Source: an uncultured Anaerolineae bacterium
GTDB lineage: Bacteria; Chloroflexota; Anaerolineae; Anaerolineales; Villigracilaceae
DNA length: 34,685 bases
Direction: 5' to 3'
Assembly: GCA_903846015.1 (NCBI GenBank)
Contig: CAIMZS010000466.1
Span: 1-34,685 of the forward strand
A program made the position numbers and the translations under genes. Positions 16,333-24,747 of the stretch are shown here, piece by piece (within the stretch, counting starts at the first letter, position 1; each line of letters starts with the position of its first letter). The notes under the pieces are model-generated. The model did not search any database, was not told the DNA's origin, and saw only the letters and a program-made list of their open reading frames with translations.

Positions 16333-16713
16333 CTACATTTTACCGTGATTCTTGAAAGCTGTCTGTATAGCTGCATCTAACTCATCCAAACTGACAGGTT
16401 TTGTGACATATGCATCGGCCCCCAGCTTGAGTGCCTCGATGATCTGCACATCAGCAGCCTCTGATGATAGCATAATAATTGGTAAATCCACCCATTCTGG
16501 GCGGTGCCGGACAAATTCCAGCAACATAATACCTGTCACTTCGGGCATGTTGATATCCAGAATCAGAAGTTGTGGGGTTTCTCCATCCATCAGTTCCTGG
16601 GCAGCCTGTCGGGCAGTAAGAAAGTGGCGTGTTTCATAATCCAGTACGGTTAGCATCAACCTTATTGCATACGCCATTTCATCATCGTCGTCAACAATCC
16701 AAATTTTCGTCAT
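16333..16713 (-). CDS. Single-domain response regulator
   Basis: The 126-residue protein is a complete receiver domain with nothing attached: acidic cluster at 8-11, phospho-acceptor Asp53 in ILDINMPEVTG, Ser83 in the switch position, and Lys105 before Pro. Such CheY-like proteins act by protein contact or pass phosphate on in relays. It lies 77 nt downstream of uvrC and 68 nt upstream of the 45-aa gene, all on the minus strand. No kinase is nearby, so its partner is unknown, and a link to DNA repair is not supported beyond proximity. Confidence 0.92.
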   Translation of the reverse strand: MTKIWIVDDDDEMAYAIRLMLTVLDYETRHFLTARQAAQELMDGETPQLLILDINMPEVTGIMLLEFVRHRPEWVDLPIIMLSSEAADVQIIEALKLGADAYVTKPVSLDELDAAIQTAFKNHGKM

Positions 16714-16790
16714 TTATGCTGCCAAAAATTTCCAGAATCGCATGAGATATGGAGTTTTGATCAATCTCGCGGTTGTAAAATAATCGGATA

Positions 16791-18665
16791 TCAATCCAGG
16801 TGCGCTTTTATGCTTTCTGCGGCAGCCCTGGTCATACCTTTTGCGGATGCCAGTTCATCCAGCGAGGCGGCTCTAATCTTATCTACAGAGCCAAAATGTC
16901 GCAAGAGGGATTTTCGCCGTGCCGTGCCAATGCCTGGGATGCTGTCCAACTGTGAAGCCATGCCCTGTTTTGTTCGCCGGGCGCGGTGCGCGGTAATGCC
17001 GAAGCGGTGCGCTTCGTCGCGAATGCGTTGAACAAGGTAAAGCCCTTGCGAGTGACGTGCCAGCATGAGCGGATCAGATTTGTACGGGAAAAAGATCTCC
17101 TCCTCGCGTTTTGCCAGACCGACCACTGGAACTTTTTTTAAAAGGTCGAATTGTTCCAAGACTTTTACCGCTCGCCCCAACTGGCCTTTACCCCCATCAA
17201 TGATGATCAAATCCGGTAAAAAAGAGAAAGACTCATCTGCTTTTGCTCCTGGCGCTATGGTGGGTGTTTCGTTGGAGGCTTGCCACCTTTTAAACCGTCT
17301 TGTGAGCATTTCTTCCATACTGGCAAAATCATCCGGGGCACCGATGGACGTGCTATCGATGTTGAATTTCCGGTACATTCTTTTGGCGGGAACTCCCTGT
17401 TCGAATACCACCATCGCGCCAACCGTTGCCACACCTTGAGTGTGGGAGACATCATAGCACTCGATGCGGTTGGGCGGTTGTGGTAATCCGAGGGCAGATT
17501 GTAATTCTGCCAGGGCCAATTCCTGTTTATGAGTATCTGCCTGCCATTGGGCGCGCAGAGCCAGGAGCGTTTCGGATGCATTTTCGGCAGCCATTTGCAC
17601 CAGTTCCTGGGGTTGGCCGCTCTTTGGCACGAACATCTTTACTTTTTTGCCACCATGTTTGGATCTGAGCCATTGTGAAACAATCTGGGCTTCCTCGATC
17701 TGATTGGGCAGCATCACCTGGTCAGGGATAACAGCGGCTTCGGCGTAGAACTGTTGGACGAATTGCGTCATTACTTCCGAGTCGGTGGTTTCCTCGGTGC
17801 CTTCCAATATGAAATATTCCCGGCCAATCAATTTTCCACCCCGGATGAAGAAGATCTGAACGCAGGCTTCGCCATCACTGCGAGCCATCGCAAGAACGTC
17901 AGAATCGAGATAATCTGTCGAAAAAACCACTTTCTGGCGTTCGATAATGGATTGTACTGCCCTCAGCCGGTCACGCAGAGCGGCGGCTTTTTCAAAACGC
18001 AGCTCATCGGCGGCAGCATTCATTTCAGCTTGCATCCGGCTGACAATTGTCTCGCTGTGTCCTGAGAGAAAATCCATCAAGTCGGAAATCATTTGACGGT
18101 AACCGGCCTGGTCGATGACGCCTGTGCAGGGCGCGGTGCACAGTTTAATATCCAGATACAAACAGGCGCGCTTATCCTGGCCGGTGATTTCTCTGTCGCA
18201 GGTCAGGTAAGGAAAGATGCGGCGCAACACATCCAGGGTCTGATATACAGCCCAGGCCGAGGTGTACGGACCAAAATATCGCCCGCCGTCCTCTGTCATC
18301 ATGCGTGTAACGGTTACGCGCGGATAAGGTTCATTCCAATGGACTTTGATGTATGGGTAGCGTTTATCGTCTTTCAGACGGATGTTATATTTGGGGCGGT
18401 GCTGCTTGATTAAGTTCATTTCCAGGATCAAAGCTTCCAGCTCCGACCCCACCACAATCCACTCCAGGTGGCTGATCTCGCGTACCAGCCGGCGGGTTTT
18501 TCCATCGTGACTGGAATCAGCATGGAAATATGAACGCACGCGATTTTTAAGGTTGATCGCTTTTCCAATGTAAATAATCGTCCCGGCGGCATTCTTCATG
18601 ATATAACAGCCGGGTTTGGTTGGAAGGGTATCTAGAATAGCCTGAATATGAGCAGAAATATCCAT
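16791..18665 (-). CDS. uvrC: Excinuclease ABC subunit C
   Basis: UvrC makes both incisions in nucleotide excision repair. The 624-residue protein has all parts in order: a GIY-YIG nuclease (~16-95; TKPGCYIM and IIYIGKAINLKNRVRSYF), a four-cysteine cluster (Cys156, 168, 176, 180) that fits the iron-sulfur site reported for UvrC, a UVR motif (~205-240) for UvrB binding, an RNase H-like nuclease with YDVSHTQG, IIDGGKGQ and RDEAHRF (the Asp/Asp/His site), and a C-terminal helix-hairpin-helix pair (~565-620; IPGIGTARRKSLLRHFGS). No uvrA or uvrB is in the window. A promoter is visible upstream. Confidence 0.97.
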   Translation of the reverse strand: MDISAHIQAILDTLPTKPGCYIMKNAAGTIIYIGKAINLKNRVRSYFHADSSHDGKTRRLVREISHLEWIVVGSELEALILEMNLIKQHRPKYNIRLKDDKRYPYIKVHWNEPYPRVTVTRMMTEDGGRYFGPYTSAWAVYQTLDVLRRIFPYLTCDREITGQDKRACLYLDIKLCTAPCTGVIDQAGYRQMISDLMDFLSGHSETIVSRMQAEMNAAADELRFEKAAALRDRLRAVQSIIERQKVVFSTDYLDSDVLAMARSDGEACVQIFFIRGGKLIGREYFILEGTEETTDSEVMTQFVQQFYAEAAVIPDQVMLPNQIEEAQIVSQWLRSKHGGKKVKMFVPKSGQPQELVQMAAENASETLLALRAQWQADTHKQELALAELQSALGLPQPPNRIECYDVSHTQGVATVGAMVVFEQGVPAKRMYRKFNIDSTSIGAPDDFASMEEMLTRRFKRWQASNETPTIAPGAKADESFSFLPDLIIIDGGKGQLGRAVKVLEQFDLLKKVPVVGLAKREEEIFFPYKSDPLMLARHSQGLYLVQRIRDEAHRFGITAHRARRTKQGMASQLDSIPGIGTARRKSLLRHFGSVDKIRAASLDELASAKGMTRAAAESIKAHLD

Positions 18666-18702
18666 CTATTGGATTTTAACCTGATTTTTGTTCATTTGCG
18701 GG

Positions 18703-18731
18703 TTTATACTTAATTGCTCACCTTGTCTTAA
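18703..18731 (-). promoter_or_regulatory. Predicted uvrC promoter
   Basis: Reading the minus strand, TTAAGA (18731-18726) and TATAAA (18708-18703) are separated by 17 nt, matching the consensus at 4 and 5 of 6 positions. The leader to the uvrC start at 18665 would be about 30 nt. The region is shared with the divergent small gene at 18784. Confidence 0.45.
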
Positions 18732-18783
18732 CAAAATGTGATATGGTACGCGAGTGATTTTTTTATATTTTCAGGAGTTATCT

Positions 18784-19053
18784 ATGGCAGGATTTGATTA
18801 CACAGAACTAGATCCGGAAGAACGCACGAATAAATTTATGGCGCTGTTCTCAATTGGACTGGGCATCATCAGTCTTTGTGCGGCATTGATCCCGATGTGT
18901 GGAAGTGCAAGCAGTTTGCTTGGTATAGCCCTGGGTATATTCGGTTTGCGTTCTGAAAGCCGCACAATGGCAAAAATTGGGATTGCCATTTCCATCCTGG
19001 GATTATTGATCTCAGTTGTGTATGCTTTTTTGTGGTTTACAAGACAGCCTTGA
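18784..19053 (+). CDS. Small two-helix membrane protein (DUF4190-like)
   Basis: The 89-residue protein starts with a short acidic, cytosolic-looking segment (MAGFDYTELDPEERTNKF), followed by two long hydrophobic helical stretches (~20-46 and ~58-83) joined by a basic LRSESRTMAK turn. The pattern of glycine-rich helices with SLLGIALGIFGL followed by a second AKIGIAISILGLL resembles small DUF4190-type membrane proteins. The ATG at 18784 is chosen because AGGAG lies 6 nt upstream; an in-frame GTG at 18754 has no such site. Function unknown. It stands alone between divergent uvrC and the cyclase gene. Confidence 0.8.
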   Translation: MAGFDYTELDPEERTNKFMALFSIGLGIISLCAALIPMCGSASSLLGIALGIFGLRSESRTMAKIGIAISILGLLISVVYAFLWFTRQP

Positions 19054-19118
19054 TCTTTCTATATCCATTTAATCGTATCAAGAAAATTAGCATACTTTAC
19101 AGGTATTGAGAATTACTC

Positions 19119-22100
19119 ATGTTAACCGGGCAGTCAAATATGGCGACAACCGAAATTGAAAAACTTGAACAGGCCATCACGGCGCTGGAAACGCAGCGTT
19201 TGATATTGGGTGATGTGGTCATCGATACAGCACTGGTTCCTTTGCGTGAAAAACTGAATATTTTACGCGCTGCTGGCGAAGGTGAACATGCCCACATGGT
19301 TGAAGAGCTCCAGCAAAGGAAAATTATCACGGTTTTGTTTGCCGATATTCCAGGTCTCTCCGCCTTGAAGGAAGGTCTCGATGCCGAGGATTTGCGAGAC
19401 GCAACCAACGCTCTTTGGATGCATCTCGATGCTGTCATCCTTGAAAATGGAGGCCGTATCGATAAGCATATGGGCGAAGGTGTCATGGTTTTGTGGGGGG
19501 CAGATAGGGTAGGGGAAGATGATCCCGAGCGCGCCATTCATGCCGGGTTGAAAATGCGGGCAGCTCTGGTGGCTTTTTTCGCCGATTCAAGATTATTTTT
19601 GGCTTTGTCCAAACCTGATGACTTGCAACTGCGGATAGGTATAAATTCAGGTCTCGCTGTTGTGGGACGAGTGGGTACGACAGGCGAATTCACGGCGCTG
19701 GGTGATACTGTTAACCTTGCGGCGCGTCTTAGCCAGGCAGTCGAACCAGGGGGCTTGCTCATTTCTAATGATACTTATCGTTTGGTGAGAGGTGTATTTG
19801 ATGTTTCATCCCAACCACTCTTGATGGTCAAAGGCAAAACCGACCTGGTTCAAACCTATCTGGTTCATTCAGCCAAGCCGCGTGCGTTCCGCATTCAGAT
19901 GCGAGGTGTGGAAGGTGTCGAGACGCGTTTGATTGGACGTGAAGCCGAGCTTGGGGCTTTGCAACAAGCTTATCGACAGCTCTTTAACGAGCGCAAACTC
20001 AGCCTGATTACAGTTGTTGGCGAGATTGGGCTGGGAAAAAGCCGCCTGCTGCAGGAATTCAGTGCCTGGACGGACCCTCTGTCCGAAAGTTGGTATTTGT
20101 TCCAGGGTCGTTCTTCGCCATCTTTGCAGGCAACGCCCTATTCTCTCTTGCGCGATATTTTCTCATTTCGTTTTGAAATTCAAGACAGTGATTCATTGGC
20201 TACGGTATTTGAAAAAATGGAGAACGGTTTTGCCCGTTTCTTACCAGGTGACGAACATGCCCAGGAAAATGCTCATATCGTTGGGCAACTGCTTGGTTTT
20301 GATTTCTCAGCCAGCCCCTTATTAAGCGGATTGCTGCAAGATCCCAAACAAATGCGCAGCCTGGGTTTTGCGATTATTGCTCGTTTTTTTACACAAGTAG
20401 CCAACAGAATGCCGTTGATATTAATGTTGGATGATATTCATTGGGCTGATGAAGGCTCATTGGATGCGCTTTCATATTTATTGGATAATGTATCGGGGGC
20501 AACCCCATTGTTGGTGCTTACAACTGCCCGTCCGGTCTTGTTCGAGCGCCGTCCAAGTTGGGGATCCGGGTTCCCGTCCTTCAGCCGCATCGAACTCAAG
20601 CCACTAACCATCGAAGACAGCCGGGCGCTTGTCAACCACATTTTTCGAAAGACAGCCTATTTACCAGCTGCTTTGCGCGAATTGATTGTGAATGGCGCAG
20701 ATGGTAATCCGTTTTATTTGGAGGAATTGGTCAAGATGTTGATCGATTGCGGGGTGATTCGATCAGGGGTGGAATCTTGGGAGATTGACCTTGATCGTCT
20801 TCACAGCATCAGTATACCGTCCACATTGGTGGGTGTGCTGCAGGCGCGTTTGGACCGGCTTGATGCGTTTGAACGGGTTTGTTTGCAGCGCGCTTCGGTA
20901 GTAGGTCGTGTATTCTGGGATAGCGCAGTCGAGGATCTCGGTTCTGAACTGGAAGGCAAACCGGTTCAGTTACAAGAATCGCTTGCGATTTTGCGTACCA
21001 AGGAATTGATATTTGCGAGCTCGGGTTCTACCTTTACCGGTACGCATGAGTATTCCTTTAAACATACGATGTTACGTGATGTGACTTATGAAACCGTCCT
21101 TAAACGTCAACGGATTATTTATCATGCGCGCGTTGCGGCCTGGTTGGGTAAAGTCAGCGGTGAACGCCGTGGGGAATACTTGCCTGTGATTGCTGAACAT
21201 TATGAGAAAGCCGGAGAAAATGAAAAAGCTGTGACAGTGCTGCTCGAAGCAGGTGAAAGGGCTTTGGGTGTGAGCGCATTTGGTGAGGCCTTCCGCTTTT
21301 TCCAACGCGCCTTGTCGCTCCTATCTCCTCAGCTTACGCGTGATATTGCTTTTGTCTACCTTAAAATTGGCGAATCTTTTTTCCGTTCAGGTGAGTATGG
21401 TGATTCACTCAAGAATACTGAAAGAGCGTTGAAACTGGCTCGTGACATCTCTAGTGGCAATTTGCTGGCAACCGGGTTATACCAAATCGGTCAGGCGCAT
21501 GCTGAGATGGGAGCATATCAATTGGCTGAACAGTATTTTTCGCAGGCTTTGCCAATGGCGCGCGCTGCCGGAATACGGGCCGATGTCACCCTGGCGCGTA
21601 TCTTGTATGGATTGGGCAATGTTTACTGGCGCATGGGCGATCTACAAAAGGCGCGCAATTTCTGTGCTGAAAGCCACGATCTTGCCACCCGCCTGGGTGA
21701 TACCCATACCCAAATGCTGGCATTAAATCGCCTGGGTGTTGTCACGGGTTTGATGGGTGACTCGTTCGAAGAGGAGCGCATTTATCGTCAGGTACTGGCG
21801 TTGGCAACTTCTGTTGGCAACCGTGAGCGCGCTGCCGCAGCCTTGAATAACCTGGGCACACTGGCTGATGAGCGTTATGACCTGCAAAAGGCCCAGGATT
21901 ATTACCTTCAGGCTATGTCGCTGGCTCGAGAAATGGGCACTCAGCAATCATTGGCGCTTTATTTGATCAACATGGCTCATTGTGAAATTGGGTTGCGAAA
22001 ACTGGTTGAAGCAGAAGCGCATTTACGCGAAGGATTGGCGCTTGCCAACCGTAATAATGCGGCTCCGTGGACAACCACTGCGGTGTTGTTCTTTGCTCAA

Positions 22101-22316
22101 CTCGCCTTTGTGCGCGGAAATGCCGACCGCGCTTTTATGCTATTCGCGCTTGTTCGTCTTCAGCCTGCATTTTCATCTGACCACCAACGGTTGGTGCGAC
22201 AGGCATTGAGTGAATGGGGCGTGAGCGAGGCAGATGCAGCCGCGCGTATGGAAGCCGCCGAAAAATTGGATTGGATGCAGTTGATTGCAGAACTGCTTGA
22301 AAATGAACACCCGTGA
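19119..22316 (+). CDS. Class III nucleotide cyclase fused to AAA ATPase and TPR repeats
   Basis: The 1065-residue cytosolic protein starts with a short helical segment (~10-60), then a class III adenylate/guanylate cyclase domain (~66-250), an AAA_16-type ATPase (~272-560; VGEIGLGKSRLL with Lys307 as Walker A, LILMLDDIHWAD with Asp438-439 as Walker B) and a long TPR region (~690-1010). In the cyclase domain Asp76 (FADI) is the first metal ligand and the catalytic Asn199/Arg203 are present (ALGDTVNLAARL), but the second metal Asp, normally GDG, is Glu120 (GEG). cAMP synthesis is plausible but weakened or altered. The start could also be the ATG at 19140. This domain order is familiar in large sensory proteins of Chloroflexota and other bacteria. 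It precedes pncC by 27 nt. Confidence 0.9.
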   Translation: MLTGQSNMATTEIEKLEQAITALETQRLILGDVVIDTALVPLREKLNILRAAGEGEHAHMVEELQQRKIITVLFADIPGLSALKEGLDAEDLRDATNALWMHLDAVILENGGRIDKHMGEGVMVLWGADRVGEDDPERAIHAGLKMRAALVAFFADSRLFLALSKPDDLQLRIGINSGLAVVGRVGTTGEFTALGDTVNLAARLSQAVEPGGLLISNDTYRLVRGVFDVSSQPLLMVKGKTDLVQTYLVHSAKPRAFRIQMRGVEGVETRLIGREAELGALQQAYRQLFNERKLSLITVVGEIGLGKSRLLQEFSAWTDPLSESWYLFQGRSSPSLQATPYSLLRDIFSFRFEIQDSDSLATVFEKMENGFARFLPGDEHAQENAHIVGQLLGFDFSASPLLSGLLQDPKQMRSLGFAIIARFFTQVANRMPLILMLDDIHWADEGSLDALSYLLDNVSGATPLLVLTTARPVLFERRPSWGSGFPSFSRIELKPLTIEDSRALVNHIFRKTAYLPAALRELIVNGADGNPFYLEELVKMLIDCGVIRSGVESWEIDLDRLHSISIPSTLVGVLQARLDRLDAFERVCLQRASVVGRVFWDSAVEDLGSELEGKPVQLQESLAILRTKELIFASSGSTFTGTHEYSFKHTMLRDVTYETVLKRQRIIYHARVAAWLGKVSGERRGEYLPVIAEHYEKAGENEKAVTVLLEAGERALGVSAFGEAFRFFQRALSLLSPQLTRDIAFVYLKIGESFFRSGEYGDSLKNTERALKLARDISSGNLLATGLYQIGQAHAEMGAYQLAEQYFSQALPMARAAGIRADVTLARILYGLGNVYWRMGDLQKARNFCAESHDLATRLGDTHTQMLALNRLGVVTGLMGDSFEEERIYRQVLALATSVGNRERAAAALNNLGTLADERYDLQKAQDYYLQAMSLAREMGTQQSLALYLINMAHCEIGLRKLVEAEAHLREGLALANRNNAAPWTTTAVLFFAQLAFVRGNADRAFMLFALVRLQPAFSSDHQRLVRQALSEWGVSEADAAARMEAAEKLDWMQLIAELLENEHP

Positions 22317-22343
22317 AACAATAAACGAAGCCAGGAGTAAAAC

Positions 22344-22844
22344 GTGGGTGAGTCTTTGGAAGTTGAAATCGGGAATTTGTTACGTTTAAACAGTCGCAAA
22401 TTGGCAACGGCTGAATCATGCACTGGAGGCTTGATTGGCCATCGTCTGACAACCATTCCGGGTTCATCTGACTATTACCTGGGCGGGGCAGTTGCTTACT
22501 CTTACGATGCCAAAGTGGCGCTGCTGGATGTTTCGTGGGATACTTTGCAGACTTACGGCGCAGTCAGCCGTGAAACCGTATTGGAAATGGCGCGCGGCAT
22601 AGCCAATAGACTGGGCGCTGATATCGCGATAAGTGTAAGTGGGATTGCCGGCCCGGGTGGTGCCATGCCTGGAAAGCCTGTTGGAACGGTATGGGTTGGG
22701 CTGTGGGCCAGGGATGGAGAATGGGCTCGGGTTTTTCATTTCGCGAGCAGTCGCGAAGGGAATAAATCTCTTTCGGCACAGGCTGCTTTGCAGTTTGTGT
22801 TTGATTACCTGCAAGGCAAACGTACAATGGAAGCAGATATCTAA
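22344..22844 (+). CDS. pncC: Nicotinamide-nucleotide amidase (CinA C-terminal family)
   Basis: The 166-residue protein is a standalone CinA C-terminal domain, the same size as known PncC enzymes, which deamidate nicotinamide mononucleotide to nicotinate mononucleotide in the NAD salvage cycle. Signatures are TAESCTGGLIGHRLT (22-36; Ser25 in the catalytic SCTGG motif), GGAVAYSYDAKVALL (47-61), and VSGIAGPGGAMPGKPVGTVW (~98-117). The start is GTG at 22344, supported by AGGAG six bases upstream. The N-terminal MoCF-like domain of full CinA is absent. It lies between the cyclase gene and a nucleosidase-like gene, 12 nt from the latter, likely one operon. Confidence 0.92.
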   Translation: MGESLEVEIGNLLRLNSRKLATAESCTGGLIGHRLTTIPGSSDYYLGGAVAYSYDAKVALLDVSWDTLQTYGAVSRETVLEMARGIANRLGADIAISVSGIAGPGGAMPGKPVGTVWVGLWARDGEWARVFHFASSREGNKSLSAQAALQFVFDYLQGKRTMEADI

Positions 22845-22856
22845 AAGGCAGGTGTG

Positions 22857-23537
22857 ATGAAAATTGTAGTGCTTATCTCCGCAAACGCTGAATGGCATTC
22901 GGTCAAGCCCCTTTTTTATGGGGCGGAAATACAGTCTTCCCCGATGGGAGAGTGGTTGGCGGCGGCAGGCAATTCCAGTCCGATTGTTTTTTTCCACGGC
23001 GGGTGGGGCAAGATTTCAGCCGCGGCAACGACACAGTACGTGATCGATCATTTTCATCCGGACTTGATCATCAATCTGGGCACCTGCGGCGGATTTGATG
23101 GCAGAATTGAAACCGGGACAGTGATACTGGTGGAAAAGACGATTGTCTATGATATTTTTGAGCAGATGGCCGATGCGGATGATGCTGTGGATCATTATTC
23201 AACCGATATAGACCTATCGTGGTTGGCAGAGCCAGTTCCACATGTTGTGCGGCGTGGTTTGCTGGTTTCTGCTGATCGGGATATTCTTGTGGGGGATATC
23301 CCCATGTTGGTAAGTCGCTTTGGGGCTGTTGCTGCCGACTGGGAATCAGGCGCAATCGCCTGGGTGGCAAATAAAAATCATATCCGCTGTTTGATCTTGC
23401 GCGGGGTGAGTGACCTGGTTGGCACAGGCGGGGGAGAAGCGTATGGTAACCTGGATCTTTTCCAGCAGCGGACGGATAAAATCATGGAATTGCTGATCCA
23501 TCAACTTGAAAGCTGGATCCAGGCTTCGGGTGGCTAA
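22857..23537 (+). CDS. Purine nucleosidase/phosphorylase superfamily protein (MTA/SAH nucleosidase-like)
   Basis: The 226-residue protein has the PNP_UDP_1 fold: a glycine-rich HGGWGKISAA segment (48-57), INLGTCGGFDGRIETGTV (72-89) as the core strand-turn, Glu163 in ADWESGAIAW, which fits the nucleoside-binding Glu of the family, and RGVSD (182-186) with Asp186 as the likely acid acting on the purine. This pattern resembles 5'-methylthioadenosine/S-adenosylhomocysteine nucleosidases more than phosphorylases, but the ME(x)E motif is altered to DWE and the substrate is uncertain. GGCAGG precedes the ATG; the GTG one codon earlier is also possible. Its end overlaps the convergent Nudix gene by 4 nt. 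Confidence 0.82.
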   Translation: MKIVVLISANAEWHSVKPLFYGAEIQSSPMGEWLAAAGNSSPIVFFHGGWGKISAAATTQYVIDHFHPDLIINLGTCGGFDGRIETGTVILVEKTIVYDIFEQMADADDAVDHYSTDIDLSWLAEPVPHVVRRGLLVSADRDILVGDIPMLVSRFGAVAADWESGAIAWVANKNHIRCLILRGVSDLVGTGGGEAYGNLDLFQQRTDKIMELLIHQLESWIQASGG

Positions 23538-24205
23538 GAATCAGCCGGTATCAAGCCCATTGCGCGGATAAATTCCACCGTCATTCGGGCTGTTGCCCCC
23601 CACAATAATTCGCCATCGAATGGGAAATAGGTGATCACGGATCGATCTGTTTCTCTGCGTACGAATTCCTGCCAGTTTTGGTGATCTGCCAGCCATTTTA
23701 ACGGTATGGTAAAAACGCGTTCCACTTCGATGGTGTGCACTGTAAAAGCGTATGGCCACGGAAACACGCCCACAATAGGGGAGATCATAAAATTGGTGAC
23801 GGTTTGCATGTTACCAAGCCGCCCTAATACACGCACATCCCTGCGCCGCAGACCAATCTCTTCGTCCGCCTCGCGCAAGGCAGTATCCTCAGGGGTACCA
23901 TCTTCGGGGTCGGCGGCGCCTCCCGGGAAAGAGACCTGACCCTTGTGATGTTCGACAATATCGGTGCGGCGGGTGTACAAAATTTGCCAGTCGTTGCCAA
24001 CCCAGGTGAGTGGCAGAAGAACTGCTGCCGCGCGGGGGCTGCGCCCGGCGAATTGCGGAAAAGGTTGTTCATGGAAGGATTGGTGCTCGGCAATATCGAG
24101 CCGTGCAGCGATCTGGGCTTCGGTTGGCGGGATATACATATTGTCGGTGTCTGGGTGGGAAGGCCTGGTGGGTTTTATCGTATGTTCAAAGGGTGCGGTG
24201 CTCAT
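23534..24205 (-). CDS. Nudix hydrolase, probable CoA pyrophosphatase
   Basis: The 223-residue protein carries a Nudix fold. The segment LLPLTWVGNDWQILYTRR...HHKGQVSFPGG (64-96) fits the NuCoA motif that marks coenzyme A pyrophosphatases, and the Nudix box follows with READEEIGL (111-119). These enzymes cleave CoA, often oxidised CoA, to 4'-phosphopantetheine and 3',5'-ADP. The first ~45 residues are an extension rich in Pro and His. The ATG overlaps the stop of the zinc-ribbon gene (ATGA), so the two are translationally coupled. A different nucleotide substrate cannot be excluded. Confidence 0.87.
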   Translation of the reverse strand: MSTAPFEHTIKPTRPSHPDTDNMYIPPTEAQIAARLDIAEHQSFHEQPFPQFAGRSPRAAAVLLPLTWVGNDWQILYTRRTDIVEHHKGQVSFPGGAADPEDGTPEDTALREADEEIGLRRRDVRVLGRLGNMQTVTNFMISPIVGVFPWPYAFTVHTIEVERVFTIPLKWLADHQNWQEFVRRETDRSVITYFPFDGELLWGATARMTVEFIRAMGLIPADS

Positions 24206-24747
24206 TCAGCCCGAATCGGGCTGCCGCAGAATGAACATTCAACGAAGCGCGAGTCAATCCATTCAACTTCGTTCGAATGGACTGGACCACCGCAGGATGG
24301 GCAATGGGTGGGAAGCGTAAGTTTTGTGCGATCGGGGATGCGTTGAGTGGGACTTTCCGCAATTGCAGGAATATTGTTTTGCACAAAAGTGGCAATCTCG
24401 CGGGCTTCTTTCTCCAGACCGAGTGCCTTAAGCTCTGATATGGCTCGATTCCCGGCGCGGTAAAGCTGTGTGAAGCGCCGGCTTGTGGCGAACAATTCAA
24501 GTCCGTGGCGCAAATGTCCCACCCCGACTGCATTTTGATCAAGGTTTAGACGAGCTCGCGCGGCTTGGATGAAAAGGAAAGGCGCGCGCGGACCGCCGCG
24601 TCTTTCGGCGGATGAGGCCAGTTGTTCAAAAACAGGCGCAGCCTCGCTATAGTTTCCAAATTGCATTAATTCATGCGCGTGCTTCAAAGCGGGGGGAATG
24701 TCAGGGTCATCAGGCCGGGGCCCCAAAAAATATCCGCGTTTTCGCAT
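24202..24747 (-). CDS. Helical protein with C-terminal zinc ribbon
   Basis: The 181-residue protein is not one I recognise. Residues ~20-130 are alpha-helical with a TPR-like pattern (alternating Ala/Leu, e.g. FGNYSEAAPVFEQLA), and the C-terminus holds a CxxC pair, CPSCGG (148-153), and a second pair, CSFCGSPI (~171-178), forming a zinc ribbon. It sits in the middle of a three-gene overlapping set: its ATG shares one base with the trmI stop (TAATG), and its stop overlaps the Nudix start (ATGA). Such coupling suggests a set made together in fixed amounts. A role as an adaptor or RNA-binding protein is only a guess. Confidence 0.82.
   Translation of the reverse strand: MRKRGYFLGPRPDDPDIPPALKHAHELMQFGNYSEAAPVFEQLASSAERRGGPRAPFLFIQAARARLNLDQNAVGVGHLRHGLELFATSRRFTQLYRAGNRAISELKALGLEKEAREIATFVQNNIPAIAESPTQRIPDRTKLTLPTHCPSCGGPVHSNEVEWIDSRFVECSFCGSPIRAE

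Noticed and set aside
22464..22997. 177-codon minus-strand frame opposite pncC and the nucleosidase-like gene
   Set aside because: Antisense to two genes with clear motifs; composition is that of a shadow frame.
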